A stretch of 64,000 bases of DNA from Schumannella sp. 10F1B-5-1 (GCF_006517535.1 NZ_VHQH01000039.1:231472-295471), one strand, 5' to 3'; numbered from the stretch's first letter, positions 16,246 to 24,800 are shown. A program made the numbers and translations. The notes: a model not told the origin generated them from the letters alone.

Positions 16246-17526
16246 ATGCGGCGGCCGGAGCAATGGGAAGACGACGGCCCCGCCTGGCGCATGCCGCGCG
16301 CGTTCACGCTCTGGGCGCCGGTCGTCATCAGCTTCCTCGTGCAGGTGCCGTCGTCGCTCATCGCGGCGCGCTTCCTCGGACTCGCACCGCAGCTCGCCGC
16401 CCTCACGATCGGCCTGGCCCTGGTCGGACCGATCGCCCTCGCCTTCGCCCGACGCTTCCCCGGCCCCGTCGTCGCGATCGTCTCGCTCGCCGCCGCCGTC
16501 GACATGTTCCTCGACATCCGCTTCGGCCCGCCGTACATCGCGCTCGCCTTCGCGCTCCTCAGCGCGCTGGTGCGCGGCGCGCGGCGCTGGGCGTTCATCT
16601 CGATCACCGCCTGCTGGATCGGCACCATCACGATCGGCCTCGCCGCCGGCTACCGCTGGGAGCCCTGGCGCATCGCGGTCGTGACCATCGGCATCCTCGT
16701 CGTCGTCGGCATCGGCGAGGGGATGCGCGGACGCCGCGAGCGCTTCGGCGAGATCCGCGCCCGGCGGCGGCAGCAGCAGCAGGAGGCGCTGCAGGCCGAG
16801 CGCGTGCGCATCGCCCGCGAGCTGCACGACGTGCTCGCCCACTCGCTCAGCTCGATCAACGTGCAGGCCGGGGTCGGTCTGCATCTGCTGCAGAGCCGAC
16901 CCGAGCAGGCCGAGGCGTCGCTCGTCGCGATCAAGGAGACGAGCAAGTCCGCGCTCGACGAGGTGCGCGCGGTGCTGGGCGTGCTGCGCTCCGACGACCG
17001 GGATGCGCCGCTCGTGCCGACCGCCGATCTCTCGCGCCTCGGCGAACTCGCCGACGACTCCCGGCGCGGCGGTCTCGAGGTGACGCTGGACATGCCGGCA
17101 CCGGCATCCCTCGCCGACGTCCCGCAGGCGGCGCAGACCGCTCTGTACCGGATCACGCAGGAGGCGCTGACGAACGTGCGGCGGCACTCGGGCGCGCGGC
17201 GGGTGCGCCTGACACTGCGGCGTGGCCCCGGCGAGCTCGTGCTGACGGTCGTCGACGACGGATCGGGCCGCGGCGGCGCGCCGGAGGGACGAGGCCTGCT
17301 CGGCATGCGCGAGCGCGCCGAGCTGCTCGGCGGATCGCTGGAGATCGCCGATGCCGCGCCCGGCATGCGACTCGCGGCGCGCATCCCCGTCGCCGAGTCG
17401 CCCGACAACGCTGAGGGGGTCCCGGGCACGACGTCCGGACGCGATGCCGTCACGACCCCGCCCGCCGTCGCCACAGCCGCCGACGAGGCCGCCCCGCCGG
17501 CCGGACAACCGCAGGAGACCCCGTGA
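16246..17526 (+). CDS. Sensor histidine kinase, NarL/DesK-type
   Basis: The 426-residue kinase has about four to five transmembrane helices between residues 20 and 160. A short coiled segment (RRRQQQQEALQAERV) leads into the HisKA_3 dimerisation domain, with phosphoacceptor H194 in RIARELHDVLAHSLSSI. The ATP-binding domain has the N-box QEALTNVRRHSGARRV, DDGSGRGG and the G-box GRGLLGMRERAELLGG. The Thr/Pro/Ala-rich tail after residue 390 is dispensable-looking. It is a membrane sensor that phosphorylates the response regulator encoded next; their genes overlap by four bases. The stimulus is unknown. Start codon ATG 16246 follows a -10 box directly. Confidence 0.93.
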   Translation: MRRPEQWEDDGPAWRMPRAFTLWAPVVISFLVQVPSSLIAARFLGLAPQLAALTIGLALVGPIALAFARRFPGPVVAIVSLAAAVDMFLDIRFGPPYIALAFALLSALVRGARRWAFISITACWIGTITIGLAAGYRWEPWRIAVVTIGILVVVGIGEGMRGRRERFGEIRARRRQQQQEALQAERVRIARELHDVLAHSLSSINVQAGVGLHLLQSRPEQAEASLVAIKETSKSALDEVRAVLGVLRSDDRDAPLVPTADLSRLGELADDSRRGGLEVTLDMPAPASLADVPQAAQTALYRITQEALTNVRRHSGARRVRLTLRRGPGELVLTVVDDGSGRGGAPEGRGLLGMRERAELLGGSLEIADAAPGMRLAARIPVAESPDNAEGVPGTTSGRDAVTTPPAVATAADEAAPPAGQPQETP

Positions 17527-18188
17527 TCCGCATCGTGCTCGCCGACGACCAGCACCTCATCCGGGCGGGCTTCCGCAGCCTGCTCGACGCCGAGCCCGAC
17601 CTCGAGGTCGTCGGCGAGGCGGCGACCGGGCGCGACGCGGTCGATCTCGTCGCGCGCACCCACCCCGACGTCGTGCTCATGGACATCCGCATGCCCGACG
17701 GCGACGGGCTCTGGGCGACCGAGCAGCTCGTCGCGCGGCCCGAGCTCGCCGGCACGCACATCGTGATCGTGACGACGTTCGAGCTCGACGAGTACGTCGC
17801 GCGCGCGATCCGGGCGGGCGCGTCGGGGTTCCTGGTCAAGGACACCGAGCCCGTCGAGCTCATCCGCGCCGTGCACGTCGCCGCCGAGGGGGATGCTCTG
17901 CTCAGCCCGCGCGTGACGCGCCGCCTGCTCGAGCAGGTGGCCGGCACCCTCACCGGTCCGCTCGACGATGCGCGGCTCGCGCCGCTCACCGACCGCGAGC
18001 GCGAGGTGCTGACGCTCGTCGGTCAGGGGCTGACGAACGAGGAGATCGGGCGCTCGCTGTTCCTGAGTCCGCTCACCGCGAAGACGCACGTCTCGCGCAT
18101 CATGTCGAAACTGCTGGCGCGCGACCGCGTGCAGCTCGTCGTCGTGGCCTACGAGACGGGGCTCGTGCGTCCCGGTCACGCCGCCTGA
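17523..18188 (+). CDS. Response regulator, NarL/LuxR family
   Basis: The 221-residue protein starts at GTG 17523, overlapping the kinase gene (GTGA). The receiver domain shows the acidic pocket D8-D9, phosphorylation site D54 in VVLMDIRMPDGDG and the conserved Lys in SGFLVKDTEP. A LuxR-type helix-turn-helix follows (LTDREREVLTLVGQGLTNEE, then SPLTAKTHVSRIMSKL). It is a DNA-binding output protein paired with the upstream kinase. A short Arg/Pro tail ends the protein. Targets are not known; the downstream SHOCT gene is one possibility, but element copy 5 lies between them. Confidence 0.95.
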   Translation: MIRIVLADDQHLIRAGFRSLLDAEPDLEVVGEAATGRDAVDLVARTHPDVVLMDIRMPDGDGLWATEQLVARPELAGTHIVIVTTFELDEYVARAIRAGASGFLVKDTEPVELIRAVHVAAEGDALLSPRVTRRLLEQVAGTLTGPLDDARLAPLTDREREVLTLVGQGLTNEEIGRSLFLSPLTAKTHVSRIMSKLLARDRVQLVVVAYETGLVRPGHAA

Positions 18189-18271
18189 CGCACCAGCATC
18201 TTCTGCGGCCCTCATCTGCCGCGCCGGTCGTGTGCCGCCCCGCGACAGCCGTGCCGCCCGTCGATCGTCGC

Positions 18272-18360
18272 TGTCGGAAACTCAGGCGTTGTCGCGTCGG
18301 CGCCTCGCGATCCGCGTGCATCCGCGCGCCCGTCCGACCTCAACGCCTGAGTTTCCGACA
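18272..18360 (+). repeat. Palindromic bracket element, copy 5
   Basis: Perfect 20-bp arms (18272-18291 and 18341-18360) surround a 49-bp centre. It sits in the 359-bp gap between the response regulator (ends 18188) and the SHOCT gene (starts 18548). The rest of that gap shows only GC-rich sequence. Confidence 0.9.
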
Positions 18361-18547
18361 CAACGCTGACGTGAGGCGGCGGCGCACCGGCGCAGCGGCG
18401 CGCGGGGCTTCCACGGGATGCTGTTTGCCGCCCCGCGATCGTCTCGGGGGAGTAGTCGGCGGGTCCCGGCGGCGGATTCGCGCGGGGCCCGCCACGACGA
18501 CGCTGGAAGCACCCGGAAGCACCGGGCCGTTTCGAGCAAGGGACATC

Positions 18548-18877
18548 ATGATCACCGCAACCGCTCTCACCGCCCTCGCCGCGCACCCGCACTGGGTCGG
18601 CGGCGGGGCACCGTGGCTCTTCTTCCTCATCCCGCTGTTCTGGATCGTCGTGCTGGGCGTGATCTTCGCGTTCGTCGGTCGTCGCTGGCGCCGCGCCGCG
18701 TGGTCGAACGGCTACGGCCCGCACGCCGCGCACTGGGCGACCACCAGCGGCGCGCGCAGCGCCGAGGCGGTTCTCGCCGACCGCTTCGCGAACGGCGACA
18801 TCGAGGAGCAGGAGTACCGCGCACGCCTCGAGGTGCTGCGCGCGAATCAGCAGCCGCCGATGCCGCCGCGCGGCTGA
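18548..18877 (+). CDS. Small membrane protein with SHOCT domain
   Basis: The 109-residue protein starts at ATG 18548, eight bases after a good ribosome binding site (AAGGGAC). One transmembrane helix spans about residues 23-42 (PWLFFLIPLFWIVVLGVIFAF). The C-terminal part, AEAVLADRFANGDIEEQEYRARLEVL, is a SHOCT motif, a short helical hairpin thought to mediate oligomerisation. No specific role is known. It lies between two signalling genes and two palindromic elements, and is not overlapped by either neighbour. Confidence 0.88.
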   Translation: MITATALTALAAHPHWVGGGAPWLFFLIPLFWIVVLGVIFAFVGRRWRRAAWSNGYGPHAAHWATTSGARSAEAVLADRFANGDIEEQEYRARLEVLRANQQPPMPPRG

Positions 18878-18981
18878 TCGTCGGCCACGAGCACAGCGTG
18901 CGACATCGAGGCCTCGGGATGCGCTCCCGGGGCCTCGACCCGTGTCCGGACAGCCCGAACCGATGCCCGCGCGACTCCCGC

Positions 18982-18987
18982 TACTCT
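18982..18987 (+). promoter_or_regulatory. -10 box, leaderless kinase-like gene
   Basis: TACTCT is six bases before GTG 18994, which fixes that codon as the likely start. Confidence 0.55.
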
Positions 18988-18993
18988 CAGACC

Positions 18994-19899
18994 GTGCAGG
19001 ACAACCCCGCCGCGAGCGTTCCCGGAGGATCGATGATCCTCACGATCGCTCTGCTCGCCCTCGCGATCGCGGCCGTCGTGCTCCTCGTCCTGTGGCTCGT
19101 GAACCGCGCCGCCGCCGTGCGCGCTCGCGCGGCGCTGCAGCGCGCCGAGTCCGACCGCGTCGAGTTCGAGCTCACGCTGGCCGAGCAGACCGATCGACTC
19201 CGCATCGCCGGCGAGCTCGACGACCTGGCCGCGGCGGCACTGACCGACGTCATCGCGCAGGCCGATCGCATCCGCCGGATCGCCGGCACGGATGCGGGGG
19301 CCGCCACCCGCGCCGCCGACGGGCTCGTGGATGCGGCGCGCCGCGCCCTCGCCGACCTGCGACGCGGGTCGACTCTGGCCCGCGACGGCGCCGCAGACGC
19401 GGCCGAGCTCGGCTCGACGCCGGGACTCGCCGACCTCGACCGCCTCGTCGACGCCCTGGCCGGAACCGGCGTCACCGCGACCCTGCGCTCCTTCGGCGAA
19501 CCCTTCGAGCTGACGCCCGCCGCCGACCTCGCCCTGCTGCGCATCGTGCAGCAGGCGCTGCAGAACGCCGCGGCGCACGGGGGAGAGGGCACGACCGCGA
19601 CCGTCGCGCTGCGGTGGTCGACGGATGCCCTGCAGCTGCAGATCGACGACGACGGCGAGCGGGCGACCGCGATCCGCGCCGGCTCCGACCCCGACGATCC
19701 GGCCGCGTACAGCGCCGGCGACGACCTCGCCGCGCTGACCGAGACGCCCTGGGGTCGCGGGATCACCGAGATGCGCGAGCGCACCGAACTCTTCGGCGGC
19801 GTCTTCACCGCGAACCGGATCGCGGGAGTCGGCTTCTCGGTGGTCGCGAGCTTCCCCGACCTGCGGCACCACAACGGCGTGCACGGCGTCCCGCTCTAG
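18994..19899 (+). CDS. Histidine kinase-like ATPase lacking the phosphoacceptor His
   Basis: With the leaderless GTG 18994 as start the protein has 301 residues. A single transmembrane helix (residues 14-33) is followed by a helical dimerisation-like segment and a GHKL ATPase domain. The N-box is LLRIVQQALQNAAAHGGEGT and the G-box GRGITEMRERTELFGG. Where NarL-type kinases have ELHD, this protein has GELDD with D76 at the His position, so ordinary autophosphorylation is not expected. It may sequester or modulate the neighbouring kinase, or be a pseudo-kinase with another role. A conservative alternative start is ATG 19033. No partner regulator gene follows. Confidence 0.8.
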   Translation: MQDNPAASVPGGSMILTIALLALAIAAVVLLVLWLVNRAAAVRARAALQRAESDRVEFELTLAEQTDRLRIAGELDDLAAAALTDVIAQADRIRRIAGTDAGAATRAADGLVDAARRALADLRRGSTLARDGAADAAELGSTPGLADLDRLVDALAGTGVTATLRSFGEPFELTPAADLALLRIVQQALQNAAAHGGEGTTATVALRWSTDALQLQIDDDGERATAIRAGSDPDDPAAYSAGDDLAALTETPWGRGITEMRERTELFGGVFTANRIAGVGFSVVASFPDLRHHNGVHGVPL

Positions 19900-19997
19900 C
19901 CGGCGCCGCGCAACCACCCGACTCCACGCATCCACCCGGCGCCGCGCTCCCACGCAACGCCATCCGCGCAGCTGCCGAGCCGAGCCGCTCGACGCGA

Positions 19998-20086
19998 TGT
20001 CGGAAACTCAGGCGTTGATCCGCCACACCTTTGATTCCGCGCGCCGCGACGTCATCGCCACACGCACAACGCCTGAGTTTCCGACA
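19998..20086 (+). repeat. Palindromic bracket element, copy 6
   Basis: Perfect 20-bp arms (19998-20017 and 20067-20086) surround a 49-bp centre. It lies between two convergent genes, ending 12 bases before the def stop codon. This position would suit a two-way terminator. It is the last copy in the window. Confidence 0.9.
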
Positions 20087-20098
20087 GGGCGCGGTCGC

Positions 20099-20665
20099 TC
20101 AGCCCTCGAGGTCGTCGACGCCCGGCAGCCACGAGGCGCCGGCGGCGCCCCAGCCCTGTTTCCGCACGGCCTTCTGCGCACGGCGCGAGAACGGCAGCTG
20201 GAGGCGGTCGACGTAGAGCACACCGTCGAGGTGGTCGTACTCGTGCTGGAAGATGCGGGCGAGCCAGCCGGTCGCCTCGATCTCGTAGTCGTTGCCGCCC
20301 ACGTCGGTCGCGCGCAGCAGGGCGCGCTGCGACCGCAGCAGCGGGAAGCGCTCGCCCGGCACCGAGAGGCAGCCCTCGGAGTCGTCGTCCTCGTCCGGCT
20401 CGCCGATCGGACCCGGCGCGATGAAGAGGGTCGGGTTGATCGCGGTGCCGCGGTGACGGCGCCCGTCCTCGTCGGTCCAGTCGTAGACGAAGAGCCGCAG
20501 CGGGATGCCGACCTGCGGCGCCGCCAGACCGACACCCGGCGCGGCGGCCATGGTGTCGTACAGGTCGGTCACGAGCGTGCGGATGCGATCGTCGATCGTC
20601 CCGACCTCGTCGGCCCGCTGGTGGAGCACGGGTTCTCCCGTGATGCAGATGGGGAGGACGGCCAT
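20099..20665 (-). CDS. def: Peptide deformylase
   Basis: The 188-residue enzyme removes the formyl group from the N-terminal Met of nascent proteins. All three motifs are present: GVGLAAPQ (residues 44-51), EGCLS with metal ligand C99, and QHEYDHLDG with ligands H141 and H145 and catalytic E142. An acidic insertion, EPDEDDDSEG, precedes motif 2. The C-terminal 30 residues are basic and diverged. The start ATG 20665 is leaderless, six bases after TAGCCT on the minus strand, and is divergent from the transporter gene that follows. Confidence 0.96.
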   Translation of the reverse strand: MAVLPICITGEPVLHQRADEVGTIDDRIRTLVTDLYDTMAAAPGVGLAAPQVGIPLRLFVYDWTDEDGRRHRGTAINPTLFIAPGPIGEPDEDDDSEGCLSVPGERFPLLRSQRALLRATDVGGNDYEIEATGWLARIFQHEYDHLDGVLYVDRLQLPFSRRAQKAVRKQGWGAAGASWLPGVDDLEG

Positions 20666-20671
20666 ATGTCC

Positions 20672-20677
20672 AGGCTA
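20672..20677 (-). promoter_or_regulatory. -10 box, leaderless def
   Basis: TAGCCT on the minus strand lies six bases before ATG 20665. Confidence 0.55.
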
Positions 20678-20693
20678 TCGGGGGATGCGCGGG

Positions 20694-20699
20694 TAGTGT
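20694..20699 (+). promoter_or_regulatory. -10 box, leaderless DMT transporter gene
   Basis: TAGTGT lies six bases before GTG 20706, back to back with the def promoter. Confidence 0.55.
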
Positions 20700-20705
20700 C
20701 GCAGG

Positions 20706-21845
20706 GTGTCGCCCGACCTCGAGAACCTCCAGACCCTGGACGGGAACGCCCTCGTCGGCATCCTGATCGCGCTGGTCGGCGCGGTGTTCCTCTCGGTCGG
20801 CGCGCAGCTGCAGCATCGCGGCGTCGTCAAGGTGGAGGCGTCGCACGGCTCCGGCGCGAAGGCCGGCCTGAACCTGCAGCAGCTGCTGCGCCTGCTGGTG
20901 CGCCCCTCGTGGCTGTTCGGCTCGATCATGCTCGGGCTCGCGATCGTGTTCCAGCTCACGAGCCTCGGCTTCGCGCCGCTCATCGTCGTGCAGCCGCTCG
21001 GCGTCGTCGGCCTGATCATCACGTCGATGCTCAATGCCCGCGTGTCGAAGGTGCGGCTCGACAAGCAGGCGATCCGGGCGATCTCGCTGTGCGTCGCGGG
21101 CGTCGGCGTGTTCGTCGTGACGGCGGCGATCTTCGCGGTCGACACCCACATCGGCGAGACGCAGCTGCTCACGGTGGTCATCATCCTGGCGGTCGTCGTG
21201 GCGGTGCTGGCGACCGGCTTCGCGCTGTTCCGCCAGAAGCTGCCGGCGCTGTTCTACATCATCGCCGCGGGCGTGCTCTACGGCTTCGTCGCCACCCTCG
21301 CCAAGGTCGTGATCACGCGCATCCGCACCGGCAACTTCGAGTGGCTGAGCATCCTGGCGATCGTCGCGCTGATCGGGGCGGCGGCGCTGGGCGCCTACTT
21401 CGTGCAGACCGCCTACTCGGTCGGGTCGCCCGACCTGGTGATCGCCGGGCTGACGGTCGTCGATCCGATGGTCGCCGTGGCGATCGCCGTCGTGGTGCTC
21501 GGTGAGGCCTCGAAGGTCCCGCTGCCGGCGATCATCGCCTGGATCGTCGCCGGCGCCGTGGCGGTGTTCGGGGTCTTCCAGCTGGCACGTCATCATCCGC
21601 AGACGCACCAGCGCGATACCGGCGAGGTGACGCCGATCGCCGCGACGCCAGCGGTTGAGGCGGCCGAGCGGCGGGTTCTCGAGGGGCGAGCGGATGCGCC
21701 TCCCGAGCCCCTGCCGACGACCCCGCCGAGCGGAACCGACGCCGAGCGCACGCTCCCCGACGACGACCCCGAGCCGGTCCCCGTCGAGCCGCGTGACGAG
21801 GATGCCGCCTCGCCGCGCGCGCACCCGGGGCGCGATCTGCCCTGA
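20706..21845 (+). CDS. DMT-superfamily membrane transporter
   Basis: The 379-residue protein has about nine to ten hydrophobic helices (residues 15-300) in a drug/metabolite transporter arrangement. The first repeat includes GILIALVGAVFLSVGAQLQH and PLIVVQPLGVVGLIITSML. The second ends with LTVVDPMVAVAIAVVVLGEA. This pattern matches the EamA/NIPA-like branch. The hydrophilic C-terminal 75 residues are Asp/Pro/Arg-rich and probably cytoplasmic. The substrate cannot be predicted. GTG 20706 is chosen because it directly follows a -10 box with leaderless spacing. Confidence 0.85.
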   Translation: MSPDLENLQTLDGNALVGILIALVGAVFLSVGAQLQHRGVVKVEASHGSGAKAGLNLQQLLRLLVRPSWLFGSIMLGLAIVFQLTSLGFAPLIVVQPLGVVGLIITSMLNARVSKVRLDKQAIRAISLCVAGVGVFVVTAAIFAVDTHIGETQLLTVVIILAVVVAVLATGFALFRQKLPALFYIIAAGVLYGFVATLAKVVITRIRTGNFEWLSILAIVALIGAAALGAYFVQTAYSVGSPDLVIAGLTVVDPMVAVAIAVVVLGEASKVPLPAIIAWIVAGAVAVFGVFQLARHHPQTHQRDTGEVTPIAATPAVEAAERRVLEGRADAPPEPLPTTPPSGTDAERTLPDDDPEPVPVEPRDEDAASPRAHPGRDLP

Positions 21846-21847
21846 GG

Positions 21848-21853
21848 TAGCGT
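21848..21853 (+). promoter_or_regulatory. -10 box before leaderless mini-ORF and glycosyltransferase
   Basis: TAGCGT lies seven bases before the ATG at 21861, three bases after the upstream stop codon. Confidence 0.45.
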
Positions 21854-21860
21854 GGCGGGG

Positions 21861-21893
21861 ATGTTCGCCGACCGAGGGACCACCGCGCCGTGA
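21861..21893 (+). CDS. Ten-codon upstream ORF coupled to the glycosyltransferase gene
   Basis: ATG 21861 follows a -10 box by seven bases and opens a ten-codon frame (MFADRGTTAP). Its stop TGA overlaps the glycosyltransferase start as GTGA. If the transcript begins at 21861, ribosomes would load on this mini-ORF and reinitiate on the main gene. A weak ribosome binding site, GAGGGA at 21874-21879, could also serve the main start. This is a prediction from layout only. Confidence 0.4.
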   Translation: MFADRGTTAP

Positions 21894-23149
21894 CCGACGG
21901 GACCACCGCCCACTCCGACAGCACCGCTCCCGACGGCAGCACCGGCGGCGCGGCCGCCCGCCGTCCGCTCCGGGTGATCGTCGGCGCCGACACCTTCCCG
22001 CCCGACATCAACGGCTCGGCGACCTTCGCGCGTCAGCTCGCCGCCGGCCTCAAGCGCCGCGGTCACGACGTGCACGTCTTCGCTCCCTCGCCCGATAACG
22101 GCTGGGGCCTGCGTCAGGAGGAGCACGGCGGCGTGACGCTGCCGGTGCACCGACTGCTGAGCTGGCGCTGGTTCCCGCACCCGTGGCTGCGCTTCGCGCT
22201 GCCGTGGCGCGTGCTGGCGAACGCGCGTCGCGTGATCGCCGAGGTGCAGCCCGACGTCGTGCACTTCCAGTCGCACATCGTGGTAGGGCGTGGTCTCGCG
22301 CCCGCCGCGCGCGAGAAGGGCATCCGCCTCGTCGGCACCAACCACACGATGCCCGAGAACATCACGCAGCACGTGCACTTCCTGCCGCCGCCGATGCTGC
22401 GCTGGCTCGTGCGGCTGCAGTGGGCCTCGGCGGGCAAGTGGTTCGGACTCGCCGACGCCGTGACGGCGCCGACGCAGCGCTCGGCCGACTACTTCGACAA
22501 GCACACCGGCCTGCACGACACGGTCGCGATCTCGAACGGCATCGCGCTGTCGAAGTACACCGCCGACCTCGGCCCGCGCGACGAGAACCTGATCGTGTTC
22601 CTCGGCCGCCTCGACGACGAGAAGAAGATCGACGAGCTGGTGAAAGCCGTCGCGAAGCTCGACCCGGCGCTGGATGCGAAGGCCGTCATCATGGGCGACG
22701 GCGACCAGAAGGCGAAGCTGGCCGCCCTCATCCAGGAGCTCGGTCTGCAGGATCGCGTGCGCCTCGCCGGCAAGGTCAGCTACGACGAGCTGCGGGCGAC
22801 GCTGACGAGGGCGAAGGTGTTCGCGATGCCGTCGGTGGCCGAGCTGCAGAGCATCACGACACTCGAGGCGATGGCCTCCGGCCAGCCCATCGTCGCCGCG
22901 AACGCGATGGCGCTGCCGCACCTGGTCGACGAGGGCGTCAACGGCTATCTCTTCGAGCCCGGCGACATCGACGGCTTCGCCGCGCGACTGACGGATGTGC
23001 TGACCGCGCCCGAGGAGAAGCTGCGCGCGATGCGCGAAGCCTCGCTGCGCCTCTCGGCCGTGCACGACGTCGAGCACACGCTCGACATCTTCGAGGCGCT
23101 CTACCGCGGAGAGCCGCTGCCGCCGGCCCCCGAGCCGCGCACCGCCTGA
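21890..23149 (+). CDS. Glycosyltransferase, GT4-like (GT-B fold)
   Basis: The 419-residue protein starts at GTG 21890. After about 25 Ser/Thr/Gly-rich residues, the N-terminal Rossmann domain opens with LRVIVGADTFPPDINGSATFARQLAAGLKRRGHDV. It has the acceptor-side motif PDVVHFQSH, and the C-terminal donor domain begins near ENLIVFLGRLDDEKKIDELV. The sugar-nucleotide site reads PSVAELQSITTLEAMASGQP, in place of the common E-x7-E. No signal or membrane segment is seen. Family members mannosylate or glycosylate lipids and cell-wall precursors; the substrate here is unknown. Confidence 0.9.
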   Translation: MTDGTTAHSDSTAPDGSTGGAAARRPLRVIVGADTFPPDINGSATFARQLAAGLKRRGHDVHVFAPSPDNGWGLRQEEHGGVTLPVHRLLSWRWFPHPWLRFALPWRVLANARRVIAEVQPDVVHFQSHIVVGRGLAPAAREKGIRLVGTNHTMPENITQHVHFLPPPMLRWLVRLQWASAGKWFGLADAVTAPTQRSADYFDKHTGLHDTVAISNGIALSKYTADLGPRDENLIVFLGRLDDEKKIDELVKAVAKLDPALDAKAVIMGDGDQKAKLAALIQELGLQDRVRLAGKVSYDELRATLTRAKVFAMPSVAELQSITTLEAMASGQPIVAANAMALPHLVDEGVNGYLFEPGDIDGFAARLTDVLTAPEEKLRAMREASLRLSAVHDVEHTLDIFEALYRGEPLPPAPEPRTA

Positions 23150-23278
23150 GCGCTCGCGCTGCGCGCGTCGCGCATCCCGCAGCTCCCGACACCGGCGCGT
23201 GGATGCGCGCCCCGCGCCTGAACGGAGCACCCGCCCGCTCCCGCTATCGTGAACACGCCCGCGGTCGCCGCGGGCAAC

Positions 23279-23352
23279 GGGGCGGTAGCTCAGCTGGTCA
23301 GAGCAGCGGACTCATAATCCGTCGGTCACGGGTTCAAGTCCCGTCCGCCCTA
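23279..23352 (+). tRNA. tRNA with CAT anticodon, probably elongator tRNA-Met
   Basis: A 74-base cloverleaf runs from acceptor GGGGCGG (23279-23285) to CCGCCCT (23345-23351), with discriminator A23352. The anticodon loop CTCATAA gives CAT at 23313-23315, and the T-loop is TTCAAGT. It is not an initiator: the acceptor starts with a G-T pair and the anticodon stem lacks the three G-C pairs. It could instead be tRNA-Ile2, whose CAT is modified to lysidine. Sequence alone does not decide. CCA is not encoded. Confidence 0.93.
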
Positions 23353-23493
23353 CCGACATCGTCGGCGGCGCCCCGCACTGTCGCACGGCCTGCCGTGAAC
23401 ACAGCCGTGTTCACATGTCGCGCCCGCGACGCGATCGTGAGAATCCCGTGTGAGCGCTTCCGCTCGACGCCGCGCGCGCGATAGGTCTACCCC

Positions 23494-23940
23494 ATGCGAC
23501 CCGAACTCGGTCAGGGCGGGCCCGGGTCGCCGTTCGGCGTGGTCGAACCGCGACTCCTGTTCGCCCGACTCATCTCCGCGTGCAACGAGCACGACCCGGA
23601 TGCGGCGGCGGCGCTGTTCTCGGCCGACATCGCGATCGACGGCGAGGCCATCGGCCGCAACCGCATCGTCGGTCGGCTCTCGGCGCTCTGGCGCGCCTTC
23701 CCCGACGCCCACTGGGAGGTGCTCGAGACGATCTCGAACGGGCGCCGCGTGGCCGCGCGGATGCGCTTCACCGGCACGCAGGCGACCCCGTGGCTCGGCG
23801 TCGACCGGCCCGGGCTCGTCGTCGACATGACCGAGTTCGGCTTCTTCCGCTGCCAGGGCGGGCACATCGTCGAGCACTGGGGCTCGGGAGATGCCCCGCG
23901 GATGCTCGCTCAGCTGCGATCCGGCACGATGGCCGAGTGA
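23494..23940 (+). CDS. SnoaL-like ester cyclase-fold protein
   Basis: The 148-residue protein fits the SnoaL/NTF2-like alpha+beta barrel. Characteristic stretches are LISACNEHDPDAAAALFSADIAIDGEAIG, then FPDAHWEVLETISNGRRVAARMRFTGTQ, and FFRCQGGHIVEHWGSGD at the end. Relatives include polyketide cyclases and many uncharacterised enzymes, and no active-site chemistry can be assigned. ATG 23494 follows ATAGGTCTACCCC, so it may be leaderless. The stop overlaps the next start by four bases (GTGA). Confidence 0.85.
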   Translation: MRPELGQGGPGSPFGVVEPRLLFARLISACNEHDPDAAAALFSADIAIDGEAIGRNRIVGRLSALWRAFPDAHWEVLETISNGRRVAARMRFTGTQATPWLGVDRPGLVVDMTEFGFFRCQGGHIVEHWGSGDAPRMLAQLRSGTMAE

Positions 23941-24800
23941 CGACGCACGACCCCGGAACGCCCGCCAATCGGCCTCCCGACCGCGAGGCAACTGCCGCGT
24001 TCGCCGCCGACGTGCTGCGCCTCCGCGGGGCCGGCTGCGTCTACGCCGAGGACGAGGCGGCACTCATCCACGCCGAGTTCGCCGACGCCGACCGCCGAGA
24101 GGCCATCGTGGTCCGGCGGATCGCGGGGGAGCCGCTCGAGCACCTGCTGGGCTGGGCGGAGTTCCGCGGGTTGCGCGTCGCGGTCGCCCCCGGCGTGTTC
24201 GTGCCGCGCGCGCGCAGCGGCGTGCTCGTGGATGCGGTGGCCACGGCTCTCCGCCCCGGCGCGATCGTGGTCGAGCTCTGCTGCGGAGCCGGCGCCGTGA
24301 GCGCAGCCCTCGCGGCCGAGCATCCCGGGGCCTCCCTGCAGCTGCACCTCGGCGATCTCGACGCGGCCGCGATCGCCTGTGCACGCCGAACCCTGGCCGG
24401 CGTGGGCGTGGATCCGAGCCGTGCCCGCGTCGGGGACCTGTTCGGCGCGGTCCCGGCGGCGCTGCGCGGCCGCATCGACGTGGTCGTCGCGAACGCCCCC
24501 TACGTCCCGACCGCCGAGATCGCGCTCATGCCCTCCGAGGCACGCGACCACGAGGCGCCGATCGCGCTGGACGGCGGCGGAGACGGGCTCGACCTGCACC
24601 GCCGCATCCTGAGCGAGGCGCCCTCGTGGCTCGCACCGCACGGGATCGTGGTGCTCGAGACGAGCCCGCGCCAGGCGCCGACGGACCTCGCGCTGATGCA
24701 CGCCGTGGGTCTGGTCGGACGCGTCGTGCGCGACGACGACGTCGAGGGGACCGCCGTCATCGGGGAGTCCAGTGGCGCCCCGACGATCGCGCCGTCGTGA
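23937..24800 (+). CDS. PrmC-related (HemK-type) protein methyltransferase paralogue
   Basis: The 287-residue protein starts at GTG 23937. A helical N-terminal domain with GEPLEHLLGWAEFRGLRVAVAPGVFVPRARS precedes an S-adenosylmethionine fold with motif VVELCCGAGAVSAAL. The catalytic motif is NAPYVP (NPPY in true PrmC). This combination matches the actinobacterial PrmC-related family of predicted glutamine-N5 methyltransferases with unknown target, distinct from the PrmC that modifies release factors. It is cotranscribed with the SnoaL-like gene. Confidence 0.87.
   Translation: MTTHDPGTPANRPPDREATAAFAADVLRLRGAGCVYAEDEAALIHAEFADADRREAIVVRRIAGEPLEHLLGWAEFRGLRVAVAPGVFVPRARSGVLVDAVATALRPGAIVVELCCGAGAVSAALAAEHPGASLQLHLGDLDAAAIACARRTLAGVGVDPSRARVGDLFGAVPAALRGRIDVVVANAPYVPTAEIALMPSEARDHEAPIALDGGGDGLDLHRRILSEAPSWLAPHGIVVLETSPRQAPTDLALMHAVGLVGRVVRDDDVEGTAVIGESSGAPTIAPS

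Noticed and set aside
18994..20018. Insertion sequence or transposase in the repeat-rich first 20 kb
   Set aside because: No DDE, HUH or serine/tyrosine recombinase motif was found in any frame examined; the only nuclease is the DUF559 protein.
23279..23352. Initiator tRNA-Met
   Set aside because: The anticodon stem lacks the three consecutive G-C pairs and the acceptor start is paired (G-T), unlike initiator tRNA.
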